Part shown: piece by piece, positions 35,126-42,871 of the stretch | Layout of the letters: each line of letters starts with the position of its first letter | Numbering within the stretch: position 1 is the first letter of the stretch | Assembly (NCBI RefSeq): GCF_001613305.1 | Contig: NZ_BDCC01000065.1 | Coordinates: forward strand, 37,186-101,185 | From: Nocardia vaccinii NBRC 15922 | GTDB lineage: Bacteria; Actinomycetota; Actinomycetes; Mycobacteriales; Mycobacteriaceae | Length of the DNA: 64,000 nt | Direction of reading: 5' to 3' | Made by a program: the position numbers and the translations under genes | Notes under the pieces: model-generated | Databases searched by the model: none | What the model saw: the letters and a program-made list of their open reading frames with translations, nothing else | What the model was told of the DNA's origin: nothing

Positions 35126-35698
35126 TCAGGGCATCACAACCCGGCCGAGCGCGAACACCGAGGCATTGTTCCGTAACGAACGCGCCGGTCTCGCGTTATG
35201 TCGGGAGTCCTCGGATTCCTGCGGATCCTCCGAATCCGGCTGCCACGCCGGCGTATTCCGCGCCGCGAGCGCACGCGAAATCTGTGCGCCCGTGGTGCGC
35301 AATAACGGCACCATCGCCCGCGCGGCATCGGTATTGGGCACGAACGTCTCGATGAACATCGCCTCCGAGCCCTGCCGCACGCTCAGATGCACGTTCTGCC
35401 CGATCCGCGCGCTGAGTTCGGTCATGAACGGCACCGCGGTCCGCACCAGATCCCGGGTGGGCGCGGCCCGGGAGACCAGCTCCCACATCCGCAGCCCGAT
35501 CCACACCCGCCGGTCGGCATCACGCTGCAGCCAGCCCCGCTCGACCAGTTCGGACACCATCCTCGAAACCGTCGGTAACGATAGGCCGGTCCGCTTCGAT
35601 AATTCGGAGACGGTGATGACCGGACTGTCGTCCTCGAACGCCTCGAGCAGGCGAGCCAATCGAGAAAAGACCGACTCACCGTTGGAATATCTGGCCAT
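35126..35698 (-). CDS. IclR-family regulator lacking most of its effector domain
   Basis: Protein of 190 residues; IclR proteins are usually near 250. The N-terminal helix-turn-helix (VSELSKRTGLSLPTVSRMVSEL) and the first part of the effector domain (NVHLSVRQGSEAMFIE) are intact. After LLRTTG the expected LHATALGKA segment is missing, replaced by an acidic, low-complexity tail (DSEDPQESEDSRH). This looks like a truncated or decaying gene, or a DNA-binding-only derivative. It lies downstream of the MspA porin genes on the same strand, so it might have controlled them; this is uncertain. Confidence 0.7.
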   Translation of the reverse strand: MARYSNGESVFSRLARLLEAFEDDSPVITVSELSKRTGLSLPTVSRMVSELVERGWLQRDADRRVWIGLRMWELVSRAAPTRDLVRTAVPFMTELSARIGQNVHLSVRQGSEAMFIETFVPNTDAARAMVPLLRTTGAQISRALAARNTPAWQPDSEDPQESEDSRHNARPARSLRNNASVFALGRVVMP

Positions 35699-35878
35699 CT
35701 ACGACTTACCTTCCGGTATATCCGGGACACGCAGCAGCGATCCGCTGCGTTGCGGACACGACGGGTCTCGACTTTGTCGCACCGGCCTGGCTGTCCCCTG
35801 CTCGAATGCTTAGAATTCTCTGTGCGTCGGCGTGCGTTGCAACCAAGGAAAGCTATGGTCCGCCGCATTTCATACAAA

Positions 35879-35921
35879 GAAACCTCCACCGTGATCGAAA
35901 ACACGACCCGGTGGAGGTTTC
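35879..35921 (-). terminator. Terminator after the MspA genes
   Basis: 13-bp perfect arms GAAACCTCCACCG (35879-35891) and CGGTGGAGGTTTC (35909-35921) around a 17-nt loop, just past the minus-strand stop at 35936. A T-rich stretch (TTTGTATG) follows in that direction. Confidence 0.75.
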
Positions 35922-35935
35922 GAATTTTGTCCGAA

Positions 35936-36631
35936 TTATCCGATGCTGAAGGGCTTGCCCCAGACCGTCACGTATCCGATCGACGATGCGGTGTACACCT
36001 TCGCCTGCGCGAACGAGCGCGCTTGGGCGTACCCGCCGCAACCATCCACGGCGAAGGTCTCGTCGTGCCAGGTCAGGCTCTGGTGCGGACCTTTCACCGA
36101 CTGGTACGGATTGTGCGTATCGGTGCCGAAGTCGTCCGGCACCTCCACATCCAGCAGATTCAGCACCTTGGCCTGCCCCGCCGCGAGCGTCAGGGTGGTC
36201 GAGGCCCCGCCGGTCGCCGAGACGGTCGCCGGGTTCGTGCTCAGGTCCGCGGTGCCGCTGGCATCCACCCCGGACTCGATGCCGCCGCTCAGATCGACCT
36301 GGCAGCCGACGATGTATCCGACGACCAGTCTGGTCGAGGTCTGCGGACTCTTCGCCGATCCGCCGGTCAGATTCACCTCGGCATGACCGCTGGTCCACGC
36401 GTTGCGGCTCAGCGGAGTCGCGTTCAGCGACGGATTGATATTCGCCGATTCCCCGGTGATGTCGACATCGACGACAGTCCCGTCACCCATGGTCTGGGTG
36501 ATGTGCCCGCCCGGCAGCGGGACGAAGGTGTCGGCGTCGGCCGCACCGACGGAGAAGTATCCGAACGCGGCGGTGGCCGCGAGTCCGATACCCGCCATTC
36601 GGGCCAATAGGCCCATGCGAACAGTATTCAT
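35936..36631 (-). CDS. MspA-family porin 1
   Basis: Outer-membrane porin-like protein of 231 residues. It has a signal peptide (MAGIGLAATAAFGYFSVGAADA) and the MspA signature DTFVPLPGGHI, VVGYIVGCQV, CGGYAQARSF and the C-terminal GYVTVWGKPFSIG. MspA proteins form water-filled channels across the mycolate outer membrane. Two mature cysteines (GCQVDL and GCGGYA) are conserved with the neighbouring porin. It is the second of two porin genes, separated by 57 bp, and is followed by a strong terminator, so the pair is one transcript. Confidence 0.92.
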   Translation of the reverse strand: MNTVRMGLLARMAGIGLAATAAFGYFSVGAADADTFVPLPGGHITQTMGDGTVVDVDITGESANINPSLNATPLSRNAWTSGHAEVNLTGGSAKSPQTSTRLVVGYIVGCQVDLSGGIESGVDASGTADLSTNPATVSATGGASTTLTLAAGQAKVLNLLDVEVPDDFGTDTHNPYQSVKGPHQSLTWHDETFAVDGCGGYAQARSFAQAKVYTASSIGYVTVWGKPFSIG

Positions 36632-36688
36632 GTGAGTATTCCTCGATTCGAATTCGCCGGAGCGAAATGCTGTGGGCTACAGGCGAAA

Positions 36689-37348
36689 TCAGCCGAGGCT
36701 GAACGGCTGGCCGTAGAGGGTCGTCTTGGCGTAATCGGGCCCGACGATTTCCACCGTCACCACCTGGCGCGCCTGGGCATAGCCCCCGCATCCCTGAATC
36801 TCGACCTGTTGATCCTGCAGATCGAAGTGATACCGGCCCGACTGGGTCATATCCCGCTCGTCGAAATTCACCCACTTCACCTGTCCGGGCGCGAGCGGCA
36901 CCGACAGCGACCCGGACAGGGTCGGTGCCGTGCTGATCGATCCCGACAGCGCCGCCGAGAAACTACCCAGCGACACCTGGCAGCCCACGAGATACCCGAC
37001 GGCCATCGTCGAGGCACCGTGCGTCGAGGAATTGTTCGTCCCGGGATCGTTGTTCGGCCCGTTCCACGGTCCGACCGTGCCGGGCGGAGTCGTCACATTC
37101 GCGGTGATGTGCGAGCTCAGCCAGGCGACCCGGCCCGCCCCGTTGGCCGCCAGCGACGGCGAGATATTCACACTGTTTCCGATACTGTCGATGGAAACAC
37201 CCGGGTCCACGATATGTCCGTCCGGCAACGGCACAAACGTGTCTGCGTTCGCGGCCCCCGTGGATAGGAAGCCGATCGCGGCGCTGACCGCCGCGGCTGT
37301 GCCGGCGGCCCGGAAAACCCGGGCGCCGACACCACAATATTCCCTCAT
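36689..37348 (-). CDS. MspA-family porin 2
   Basis: Porin-like protein of 219 residues, paralog of its neighbour. The signal peptide (AAGTAAAVSAAIGFLSTGAANA) is followed by DTFVPLPDGHI, MAVGYLVGCQVSL, GCGGYAQARQV and an end TTLYGQPFSLG. A glycine/asparagine-rich insertion (NGPNNDPGTNNSS) occurs in the middle and is absent from porin 1. The ATG at 37348 is preferred because the signal peptide follows at once; a start at 37477 would precede it with unrelated sequence. It is first in the two-gene unit and probably shares the promoter region 37349-37799 with the divergent secreted protein. Confidence 0.92.
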   Translation of the reverse strand: MREYCGVGARVFRAAGTAAAVSAAIGFLSTGAANADTFVPLPDGHIVDPGVSIDSIGNSVNISPSLAANGAGRVAWLSSHITANVTTPPGTVGPWNGPNNDPGTNNSSTHGASTMAVGYLVGCQVSLGSFSAALSGSISTAPTLSGSLSVPLAPGQVKWVNFDERDMTQSGRYHFDLQDQQVEIQGCGGYAQARQVVTVEIVGPDYAKTTLYGQPFSLG

Positions 37349-37799
37349 CTGTCGTCCCTCACTACCTTCATCGGTATGCCGCGCGCAGGCGCGGCAATCG
37401 TGTGGCACGTGGACGGTTACGCCTTCGAATTCGCAATCCGCCGAACACGCACCGCCCCGAACGGTAGCTCGAGTCACTATTTACATGAGTCGAACTTTCT
37501 TTCATTGCAGAAAGTATCATCGAAATTCGTACACGGCCGTTTCCATCAATGAAATCCTTCCTTCAATGAAATCGCGGTGGCGAGGCCGGTGAATTCGAGG
37601 CGATGCTGGTAGCCGCCCGTACGGAGGGCGGGGCAAGCACTCGTCGAGAACGCACCCGGTACCGCAGCCGGACCTCGCGACCTGCCGCCGTAAGACCACC
37701 GGGCCTGCGCGCGTGCCCGCCGAAATGTATGTCCCCTCATCATGTTTCGGCGGGCACGCGGTTTCCTCCCCCTTCTCACACCGGCGAAAGCAGGCTGCC
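37349..37799. other. 451-bp divergent region with repeated TCAATGAAATC
   Basis: No gene is supported. TCAATGAAATC occurs at 37546-37556 and again at 37563-37573 (17-bp spacing), and a TTTCATTG core in the opposite orientation lies near 37499-37507. These repeats are candidate regulator sites for the porin operon or the divergent gene. Confidence 0.45.
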
Positions 37800-38300
37800 G
37801 TGCGACGCGTCCTTCCCATCCCGATCGCGACCGGGCTCGGCCTCTTGTGCGGCGCCGGCCTCCTCGGCTCCGGAATCGCCCCTGCCGCAACGCCTTCCGC
37901 GGCCTGCCTGTGGGCGGGATCACCACATGCGCAGGGTTCGGCGATCATCTCCGGCGGCTGGGACTTCCGCTGCACCGACGACCACGGCACACCGACCTGG
38001 CAGCCGACCGGACGCACCAGCGCGCGCAGTACGGTGCCCACACCCGGCGCCGCCACCAATCCGACCGGACTGTTCAGCGTCGGCGCGCGCCAACCCGGCA
38101 CCGCCTACGACGATTACTGCGTCGGCGATCAACTCGTTCCCGGCACCGACGACGTGTATCGGGCCTACTCCGGCGGCGACGGCAACCTCTATTGGCGCGC
38201 GGTCGCCCCGATCTCGCGGTGGTCCTTCGACCCCGGTGCGACGCGTCCGGCCCCGACGACGCGCACCTCGAGTCTGTGCCACGACGGCGATCTGACGTGA
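37800..38300 (+). CDS. Small secreted protein of unknown function
   Basis: Exported protein of 166 residues. A signal peptide (PIATGLGLLCGAGLLGSGIAPAA) is followed by a mature part with cysteines and aromatic residues (ACLWAGSPHA, GGWDFRCTDD, YDDYCVGDQLV, LYWRAVAP) suggesting a small disulfide-bonded domain. The GTG at 37800 is used because the signal peptide follows it; no strong ribosome-binding site is seen. No family is recognised. It is divergent from the MspA genes and may share control with them. Confidence 0.6.
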   Translation: MRRVLPIPIATGLGLLCGAGLLGSGIAPAATPSAACLWAGSPHAQGSAIISGGWDFRCTDDHGTPTWQPTGRTSARSTVPTPGAATNPTGLFSVGARQPGTAYDDYCVGDQLVPGTDDVYRAYSGGDGNLYWRAVAPISRWSFDPGATRPAPTTRTSSLCHDGDLT

Positions 38301-38352
38301 CCAGTCGGTAGAAGATTCGCTTTTACCGCCCGCGGCGAGCAGACTTCATCGA

Positions 38353-38508
38353 ATGGACCAGGAGAACGGGCCGAAACCCGAGTTGTTCAGTCACAGCACC
38401 GTCGCAGTGCACACCCCTACGAGCGCCACCGCCGAGGCCAAGGCGCAGCGCCCCATCTTCAGCAGCGCACCTGCCGCGCCGCCCACCCCGGCCGACCACG
38501 ACCGCTGA
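38353..38508 (+). CDS. Small ORF (51 residues), proline/alanine-rich
   Basis: Reading frame starting MDQENGPKPEL with GC-rich third codon positions over its whole length and a Pro-rich tail (SSAPAAPPTPADHDR). There is no obvious ribosome-binding site. It lies between the secreted protein and the PEP-mutase-like gene. Codon bias is the only support; it is reported with low confidence. Confidence 0.35.
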   Translation: MDQENGPKPELFSHSTVAVHTPTSATAEAKAQRPIFSSAPAAPPTPADHDR

Positions 38509-38593
38509 GGTACGCCTAGGGGCTCACACGGCGTCGTTCACCGATTACGGTTGTCGGTGAGACCATCACCTCACTTCAGGAGAGCTGACTGCC

Positions 38594-39346
38594 GTGAACG
38601 CACTCGCCGACAAGGCCACGAAATTCCTCGCCCTGCACAAGCCCGGTGAACCGGCGATCCTGCCGACCGTCTGGGACGCCTGGTCGGCGAACCTCGTGCA
38701 GCAGGCCGGATTCGCGGCGCTGACCGTGGGCAGCCACCCGCTGGCCGATTCGCTGGGCAAGCAGGACAAGGAGGGGATGACCTTCGCCGAGTCGCTTGCC
38801 CGGGTCCGCGAAATCACCACCGCCGTAGACATTCCCGTCTCGCTGGACATCGAGGCCGGATACGGCCGCAAGCCCGCCGAACTCATCGAGGGCCTGGTCG
38901 AGACCGGCGTCGTCGGCCTCAACATCGAAGACACCGTGCACAGCGAAGGCGGCCGCCTGCGTGAGCCGCAGGAGCACGCCGATTTCGTCGCCGCCCTGCG
39001 TCAGGCCGCGGACTCCTCCGGCGTGCACGTGGTGATCAACGCCCGCACCGACCTGTTCCTGCGTCAGGACGGCGACGAATCCGATCGCACCGACCGCGCC
39101 ATCGCCCGCCTGCGCCTGGCCGCCGACGCAGGCGCGGACGTCCTCTACCCGGTGGGCCGCCACGCCCCGGAAACGTTGCGCCGCTTGACCTCCGAACTCC
39201 CCCTGCCGGTCAACGCCATCTCCACCCCCGACCAGAACGACCGCGCCTATTTCGCCGAATTGGGCGTTGCCCGAGTGAGTTTCGGCCCGTTCCTGCAGGC
39301 CGCTCTGGCGACCGAGACGAACCGCCTGTTGCAGCGCTGGAGCTGA
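38594..39346 (+). CDS. Isocitrate lyase/PEP mutase superfamily enzyme
   Basis: Enzyme of 250 residues in the phosphoenolpyruvate mutase/isocitrate lyase superfamily. The metal-binding DIEAGYG and the following GLNIEDT are present, as are NARTDLFLR and the C-terminal VSFGPFLQAAL. The KKCGH motif of true isocitrate lyases is absent, so it is closer to the oxaloacetate-lyase, methylisocitrate-lyase or phosphonomutase-like group. It starts with GTG after CAGGAGAGC. No phosphonate genes are nearby, so the substrate cannot be set. Confidence 0.88.
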   Translation: MNALADKATKFLALHKPGEPAILPTVWDAWSANLVQQAGFAALTVGSHPLADSLGKQDKEGMTFAESLARVREITTAVDIPVSLDIEAGYGRKPAELIEGLVETGVVGLNIEDTVHSEGGRLREPQEHADFVAALRQAADSSGVHVVINARTDLFLRQDGDESDRTDRAIARLRLAADAGADVLYPVGRHAPETLRRLTSELPLPVNAISTPDQNDRAYFAELGVARVSFGPFLQAALATETNRLLQRWS

Positions 39347-39501
39347 TTCCGGTCATCTCCTGGGGTAGCCCGTCTGCCCGGGTGACGCCGTCGGCGGCCC
39401 GGGCGGGCGGACCGAAACCGCCGAATCAGCGTCCGCCGACCGCCGTCAACTGTCCGACGTCGATCGTGAGCGGGCACGGCGTACCGGTCCGGCACAACCC
39501 G

Positions 39502-39807
39502 TCACTTCTCCCCTTCGACATGACCGAGCTCATCGGCGAGCCGAAGGGGCAGCAGGCTGATCGGCGTCTCCGGATCGATGATCCGGTACGAGGCAATGCG
39601 CGCATCGGCATATTCGCTGCGCTCGGTGACATGGTCGGTGCGTCGCGAGCCCGGGTCCTGGGCTTGGCCCGCCCGACCGTATGAAGAATCCGAATCGACC
39701 ACCGCGCCGAGGGTCTCGGTGTGCACATGGGCCGAACGGGGCGCGGGCGGCAGCGATGCGGTGACGCAGTGCGCGCCGCACTTGATATTTCGTGGGCAAC
39801 GGTTCAC
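39502..39807 (-). CDS. Hypothetical protein, divergent from XRE-DUF397 pair
   Basis: Frame of 101 residues from a GTG at 39807 (VNRCPRNIKCGAHCV); an upstream ATG at 39924 would give 140 residues, but codons before about 39810 lose the G/C third-position bias. The N-terminus has four cysteines in 14 residues; the rest is polar (SSYGRAGQAQDPGS, YADARIASYRIIDPE). No family is recognised. Many small proteins sit beside XRE-DUF397 pairs, but any link here is inferred from position. Confidence 0.45.
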   Translation of the reverse strand: MNRCPRNIKCGAHCVTASLPPAPRSAHVHTETLGAVVDSDSSYGRAGQAQDPGSRRTDHVTERSEYADARIASYRIIDPETPISLLPLRLADELGHVEGEK

Positions 39808-39984
39808 ACAGCATCGTGGTGCTTTCGGACACGTTCCATTTCTCTGGACATGCCGCCCCTTCGCATCTATTGATGTACGAATGGATTCCGTTCTACGCCA
39901 AGTTATAGCGAAGCAGAACAGCACGACCTACCATGTCGGCTGAGACACGAAAGATATCCACTGCGATCCTCCCCCGCGAATCAT

Positions 39985-40150
39985 ATTCCAGCACGGAGCA
40001 TTCCGGAACGGACGCATCCAATACATTGTTTTCTGTAATTCAGTTTTCCGATGCGGCGCTTTCCGGAACGCGCCTTTCGGAAAGCTGCCGTACGGCAATG
40101 CATTGTGACGCACCGTATTCCAGAACTGCCGACTCCAGTACGGAATCCTC
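39985..40150. repeat. Degenerate 15-bp-periodic repeat upstream of XRE gene
   Basis: TTCCGGAACG occurs at 40001-40010 and again at 40061-40070, with related TTCCAG, TTTCCG and TTCGGAA elements between and around them at roughly 15-bp steps. Read in the plus frame upstream of the XRE start, serines recur every fifth residue (NTLFS, VIQFS, DAALS, GTRLS); the minus frame is also pentad-periodic. It may be a remnant of a pentapeptide-repeat gene or a regulatory repeat. Confidence 0.55.
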
Positions 40151-40193
40151 CGGCGAGGGCGGCACGTACGACACCAGATTGCGAGGCAATGCC

Positions 40194-41078
40194 ATGACAG
40201 GATCAACGCTCGCGCGCCGATCGCTCGGCCGCCGGCTCCGAAAGCTCCGCGACGCAGCCAAACTCAGCCAGTCCGCCGCCGCCCGAGCCGTCGAGTTGTC
40301 CCCGCAGTCCATCGGCAGACTCGAGGACGGGCAGGCGACCCGGGTGTCCGGACTGCACATCAATGCATTGTGCAACCTGTACGGCGTCTCCGACGAGGAG
40401 CGCCGATTGCTGCTGGAGCTGGGCCAAGAGGCGCGTGAGGCAACCAAATCCGGCGGGAAATGGTGGCGAGCATACGCCGACCTGTCGCCCGATGGGTTCG
40501 ACCATTACGTCTCGCTCGAGGAGGCCGCCAGCAAATTGACGTCGTTCCAGAACGCCATGGTTCCCGGCCTGCTGCAGACAGCCGACTACCGACGCGCCGG
40601 AGAATGGACCATACATCCACAGGATTCGAGCTCGGATGTCGAACGTCGTGTCGAAATGGCGATTCGGCGCCAAGAACGTCTGCAGGACAACGAGTTCGAA
40701 GTGAACATGTTCATGCTGGAGGCGGCCCTACATCATCCTGTGGGCGGTGCGGCGGTGATGGATCGGCAGATGCTCCATTTGGATCGGCTCAGCCACCTGC
40801 CGAATGTCTCGATCCGAATCATCCCGCGGGACCGGGGCAGCCATCTCGGACTTCACCTGGGCTCGTTCGTACTGCTGGAGTTCGAGAGGATTCCGGCAAC
40901 CGGGTTGGCCGAACCGCCTGTGGTCTATGTGGAGGGTTTCACTGGAGACCTCTATCTGGAACGCGACACCGAGGTGAATCCGTATATGAATGCAATCAGG
41001 GAGCTGGGCCGCGTAGCCTTGGACGAGGATCGATCCCGGACCCTGATGGGTCAGATTGCAAGGGAGTACCGAGCGTGA
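40194..41078 (+). CDS. XRE-family regulator with DUF5753 domain
   Basis: Protein of 294 residues. The helix-turn-helix (RLRKLRDAAKLSQSAAARAVELSPQSIGRLEDGQ) is followed by a DUF5753 region containing VSLEEAASKLTSFQNAMVPG, VPGLLQTADYRRA, LHHPVGGAAVM and IIPRDRGSHLG. The ATG at 40194 is preferred because the DNA-binding fold begins there; a frame upstream to 39933 is open but encodes the low-complexity repeat. The stop overlaps the GTG of the DUF397 gene (GTGA), a typical paired arrangement in which the DUF397 protein is thought to modulate the regulator. Confidence 0.93.
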   Translation: MTGSTLARRSLGRRLRKLRDAAKLSQSAAARAVELSPQSIGRLEDGQATRVSGLHINALCNLYGVSDEERRLLLELGQEAREATKSGGKWWRAYADLSPDGFDHYVSLEEAASKLTSFQNAMVPGLLQTADYRRAGEWTIHPQDSSSDVERRVEMAIRRQERLQDNEFEVNMFMLEAALHHPVGGAAVMDRQMLHLDRLSHLPNVSIRIIPRDRGSHLGLHLGSFVLLEFERIPATGLAEPPVVYVEGFTGDLYLERDTEVNPYMNAIRELGRVALDEDRSRTLMGQIAREYRA

Positions 41079-41281
41079 ATCACGAACTGTCCCAAGCTCA
41101 CTGGTTCAAGTCGAGCCGAAGCAAAGAGACCACGGCTTGTGTTGAGATCGCCCACCTCACCGACGGCTCGGTAGGCGTCCGCGATTCCAAGAACCCGACC
41201 GGCCCGGCCCTCGTCTTCACCCCGGAAGAATGGGATGCATTCAATACGAGCATCCAGACCGGCGGCCCCGATCACGCCTGA
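41075..41281 (+). CDS. DUF397 protein, partner of the XRE regulator
   Basis: Small protein of 68 residues with the DUF397 features WFKSSRSKE, CVEIAHL, VGVRDSKNPTGPALVFTPEEWDAF. Its GTG overlaps the XRE stop by four bases, ensuring coupled translation. DUF397 proteins accompany XRE-DUF5753 regulators throughout actinomycetes and are thought to act like antagonists or co-factors. A strong terminator follows 13 bp after the stop. Confidence 0.95.
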   Translation: MNHELSQAHWFKSSRSKETTACVEIAHLTDGSVGVRDSKNPTGPALVFTPEEWDAFNTSIQTGGPDHA

Positions 41282-41293
41282 CCGAACGCGACC

Positions 41294-41323
41294 GTGGGGG
41301 ATCGAGACGCCTCGATCCCCCAC
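41294..41323 (+). terminator. Terminator after the DUF397 gene
   Basis: Perfect 13-bp arms GTGGGGGATCGAG (41294-41306) and CTCGATCCCCCAC (41311-41323) with a 4-nt loop, 13 bases past the DUF397 stop. No T-run follows. Confidence 0.8.
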
Positions 41324-41546
41324 AGGTACTTCACAGGGAACGGGTGGCCCGGGGGAACCTACAAGGTCTCCAGCGGACCAGGGGTTACCGCCATTTGCGG
41401 GCCCGACGCTGGGGACTTCGCCGTCGCTCATGCGCGGCGAGGACCACTACCGGAACTCCAACGGAAAGTCCGTCGACCGCGTCATCCTCGTGCACGAGCG
41501 GGACACGTCGACCCGATACGTGCACATCCATCTGTTCACCACATGA
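41312..41546 (+). pseudogene. Frameshifted coding remnant
   Basis: Two reading frames show coding-like third-position GC in succession: first HRYFTGNGWPGGTYKVSSG and AICGPDAGDFAVAHAR (to about 41435), then a different frame with EDHYRNSNGKSVDRVILVHE and a stop at 41546. Joining them needs one frameshift. No start with a ribosome-binding site is seen, and the front runs into the terminator. It is probably a decayed gene; no family is recognised. Confidence 0.35.
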
Positions 41547-41574
41547 TGGCCGGTCGGTCGTAGGCGGCGATAAG

Positions 41575-41910
41575 AGGTGTCCAACACCACATCCCGAGCG
41601 GATATCTTCCCGAATATTCGTTCCGCGCGTAAATCCGTCGTCGGACAATCGATTCCGAGCCCCTCGACAACTGCGGAGCAAGCGGCACCAGCGATCCGTG
41701 TGCCGATATCCGCCGACTCGTCGATGAAGCGATCGAGTATCCGCTCGGCGCAGGAGTGAGAACGCATTATGGCGCTTACTCGCCCGGCGTTGTGGCAACG
41801 GCCGCAGCCGTTGTCACCGTACTGGAATCCCCGGTAAGGTTCGTCCGGAGTCGGGGGATCTATTGATCAGCCCCTCATTGCCATGACTTCGCCGATGAGG
41901 AGGGCAGCAG
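41575..41910. other. 336-bp region without a supported gene
   Basis: A minus-strand frame beginning at 41767 (MRSHSCAERILDRFIDES) has coding-like codons for about 40 residues, then deteriorates; it may be a fragment. The DUF3558 gene promoter should lie near the right end. Nothing else is recognised. Confidence 0.4.
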
Positions 41911-42486
41911 ATGAGCCATATGCCGAATACCCTCGGGGTGATCACGCTGGTCGCGGCGGCCGGCCTGACGCTCGCAGGGTGCGGGAAGTCCACTTCGGGC
42001 TCACCGACTGCCGGCGCACAGACCACAGCCAGCGAATCGGTTGCAGCCACAAGCGTGTCGGCGGCATCCCAGTGGGATCCGTGCACGATCCCCGAGACGA
42101 CAATTTCCGGTCTGGGGCTCGATACAACTACGAAGAGCAATCAGATCTCCGGGACCACAATCGATGGCTGGAAGGTCTGCGGATGGAAGTCCGCAGACAA
42201 GACCTACGGATTCGAGATCTTCACCTCCGGCCATTCACTGGACGAACTGAAACAGCGTACCGACTACACAGATTTCACTCCTATGGCTGTCGACAAGCGT
42301 CAGGCTCTGCAATACCGCGCCGCAGGCGGAAACCATGATCTCGACTGTTCGATCAGCGCGCAGATCCCCGGCGGCACAGTCGATTTCGAGGTCTTGGATA
42401 ATTACGGAGTCAGCGGTACGAGTGATCCGTGCACTCATGTTCGCCACCTCGCTGACGGACTAGCCCAGTATCTCCCTGGCGCATGA
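41911..42486 (+). CDS. DUF3558-family lipoprotein
   Basis: Lipoprotein of 191 residues. The N-terminus has a hydrophobic stretch ending in the lipobox LAGC (cysteine near residue 24), then a Ser/Thr/Ala-rich linker and a DUF3558 domain with WDPCTIPETTI, VCGWKS and SDPCTHVRHLADGL, whose cysteines are usual in the family. DUF3558 lipoproteins sit beside type VII secretion substrates in Nocardia and relatives. It is followed 13 bp later by the small helical gene, so it heads a short operon. Confidence 0.88.
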   Translation: MSHMPNTLGVITLVAAAGLTLAGCGKSTSGSPTAGAQTTASESVAATSVSAASQWDPCTIPETTISGLGLDTTTKSNQISGTTIDGWKVCGWKSADKTYGFEIFTSGHSLDELKQRTDYTDFTPMAVDKRQALQYRAAGGNHDLDCSISAQIPGGTVDFEVLDNYGVSGTSDPCTHVRHLADGLAQYLPGA

Positions 42487-42499
42487 GGGGGAACAGGTA

Positions 42500-42871
42500 A
42501 TGGACGGTGCCGACCCCAACGCATGGCGTAATTTGCTTGGTCGAGCGAACTCCGGCGAGTTGTACCTGGACCCGGAGACGGGCAAAGGACTCGATAGAGT
42601 ATGCGACGATCACATTCAGAAACTGAATTCCGTCTTGCAGTCCAGTCAGTTCGTCAGCCGCATAACCGGTTTCGGAGACTTCAACTCCAGCCAGGTACTG
42701 GAGAAGAAGTTTTCCGCACTCGCCTCGGGCGACGATCGCGCGCTCGATACCGTGATCAAGCAGCACATCGATGCCATCAATATCACGAAAGAAGTTGTCG
42801 CCAAGGCGATTGCAAACTATGTCGCACTCGACGAGGACCAGCGCGCCGAGATAGAGAAGCTGAAGCCGTAA
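42500..42871 (+). CDS. Small helical protein of the type VII secretion-like locus
   Basis: Protein of 123 residues, almost entirely helical, without a signal peptide. It starts MDGADPNAWRNLLGRA and contains GLDRVCDDHIQKLNSVLQ, typical of the small ESX-associated proteins that accompany WXG100/PPE-like partners. No WXG is present. The gene begins 13 bp after the DUF3558 stop, and its stop overlaps the ATG of the next gene (TAATG). It is probably the smaller partner of the following protein. Confidence 0.7.
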   Translation: MDGADPNAWRNLLGRANSGELYLDPETGKGLDRVCDDHIQKLNSVLQSSQFVSRITGFGDFNSSQVLEKKFSALASGDDRALDTVIKQHIDAINITKEVVAKAIANYVALDEDQRAEIEKLKP

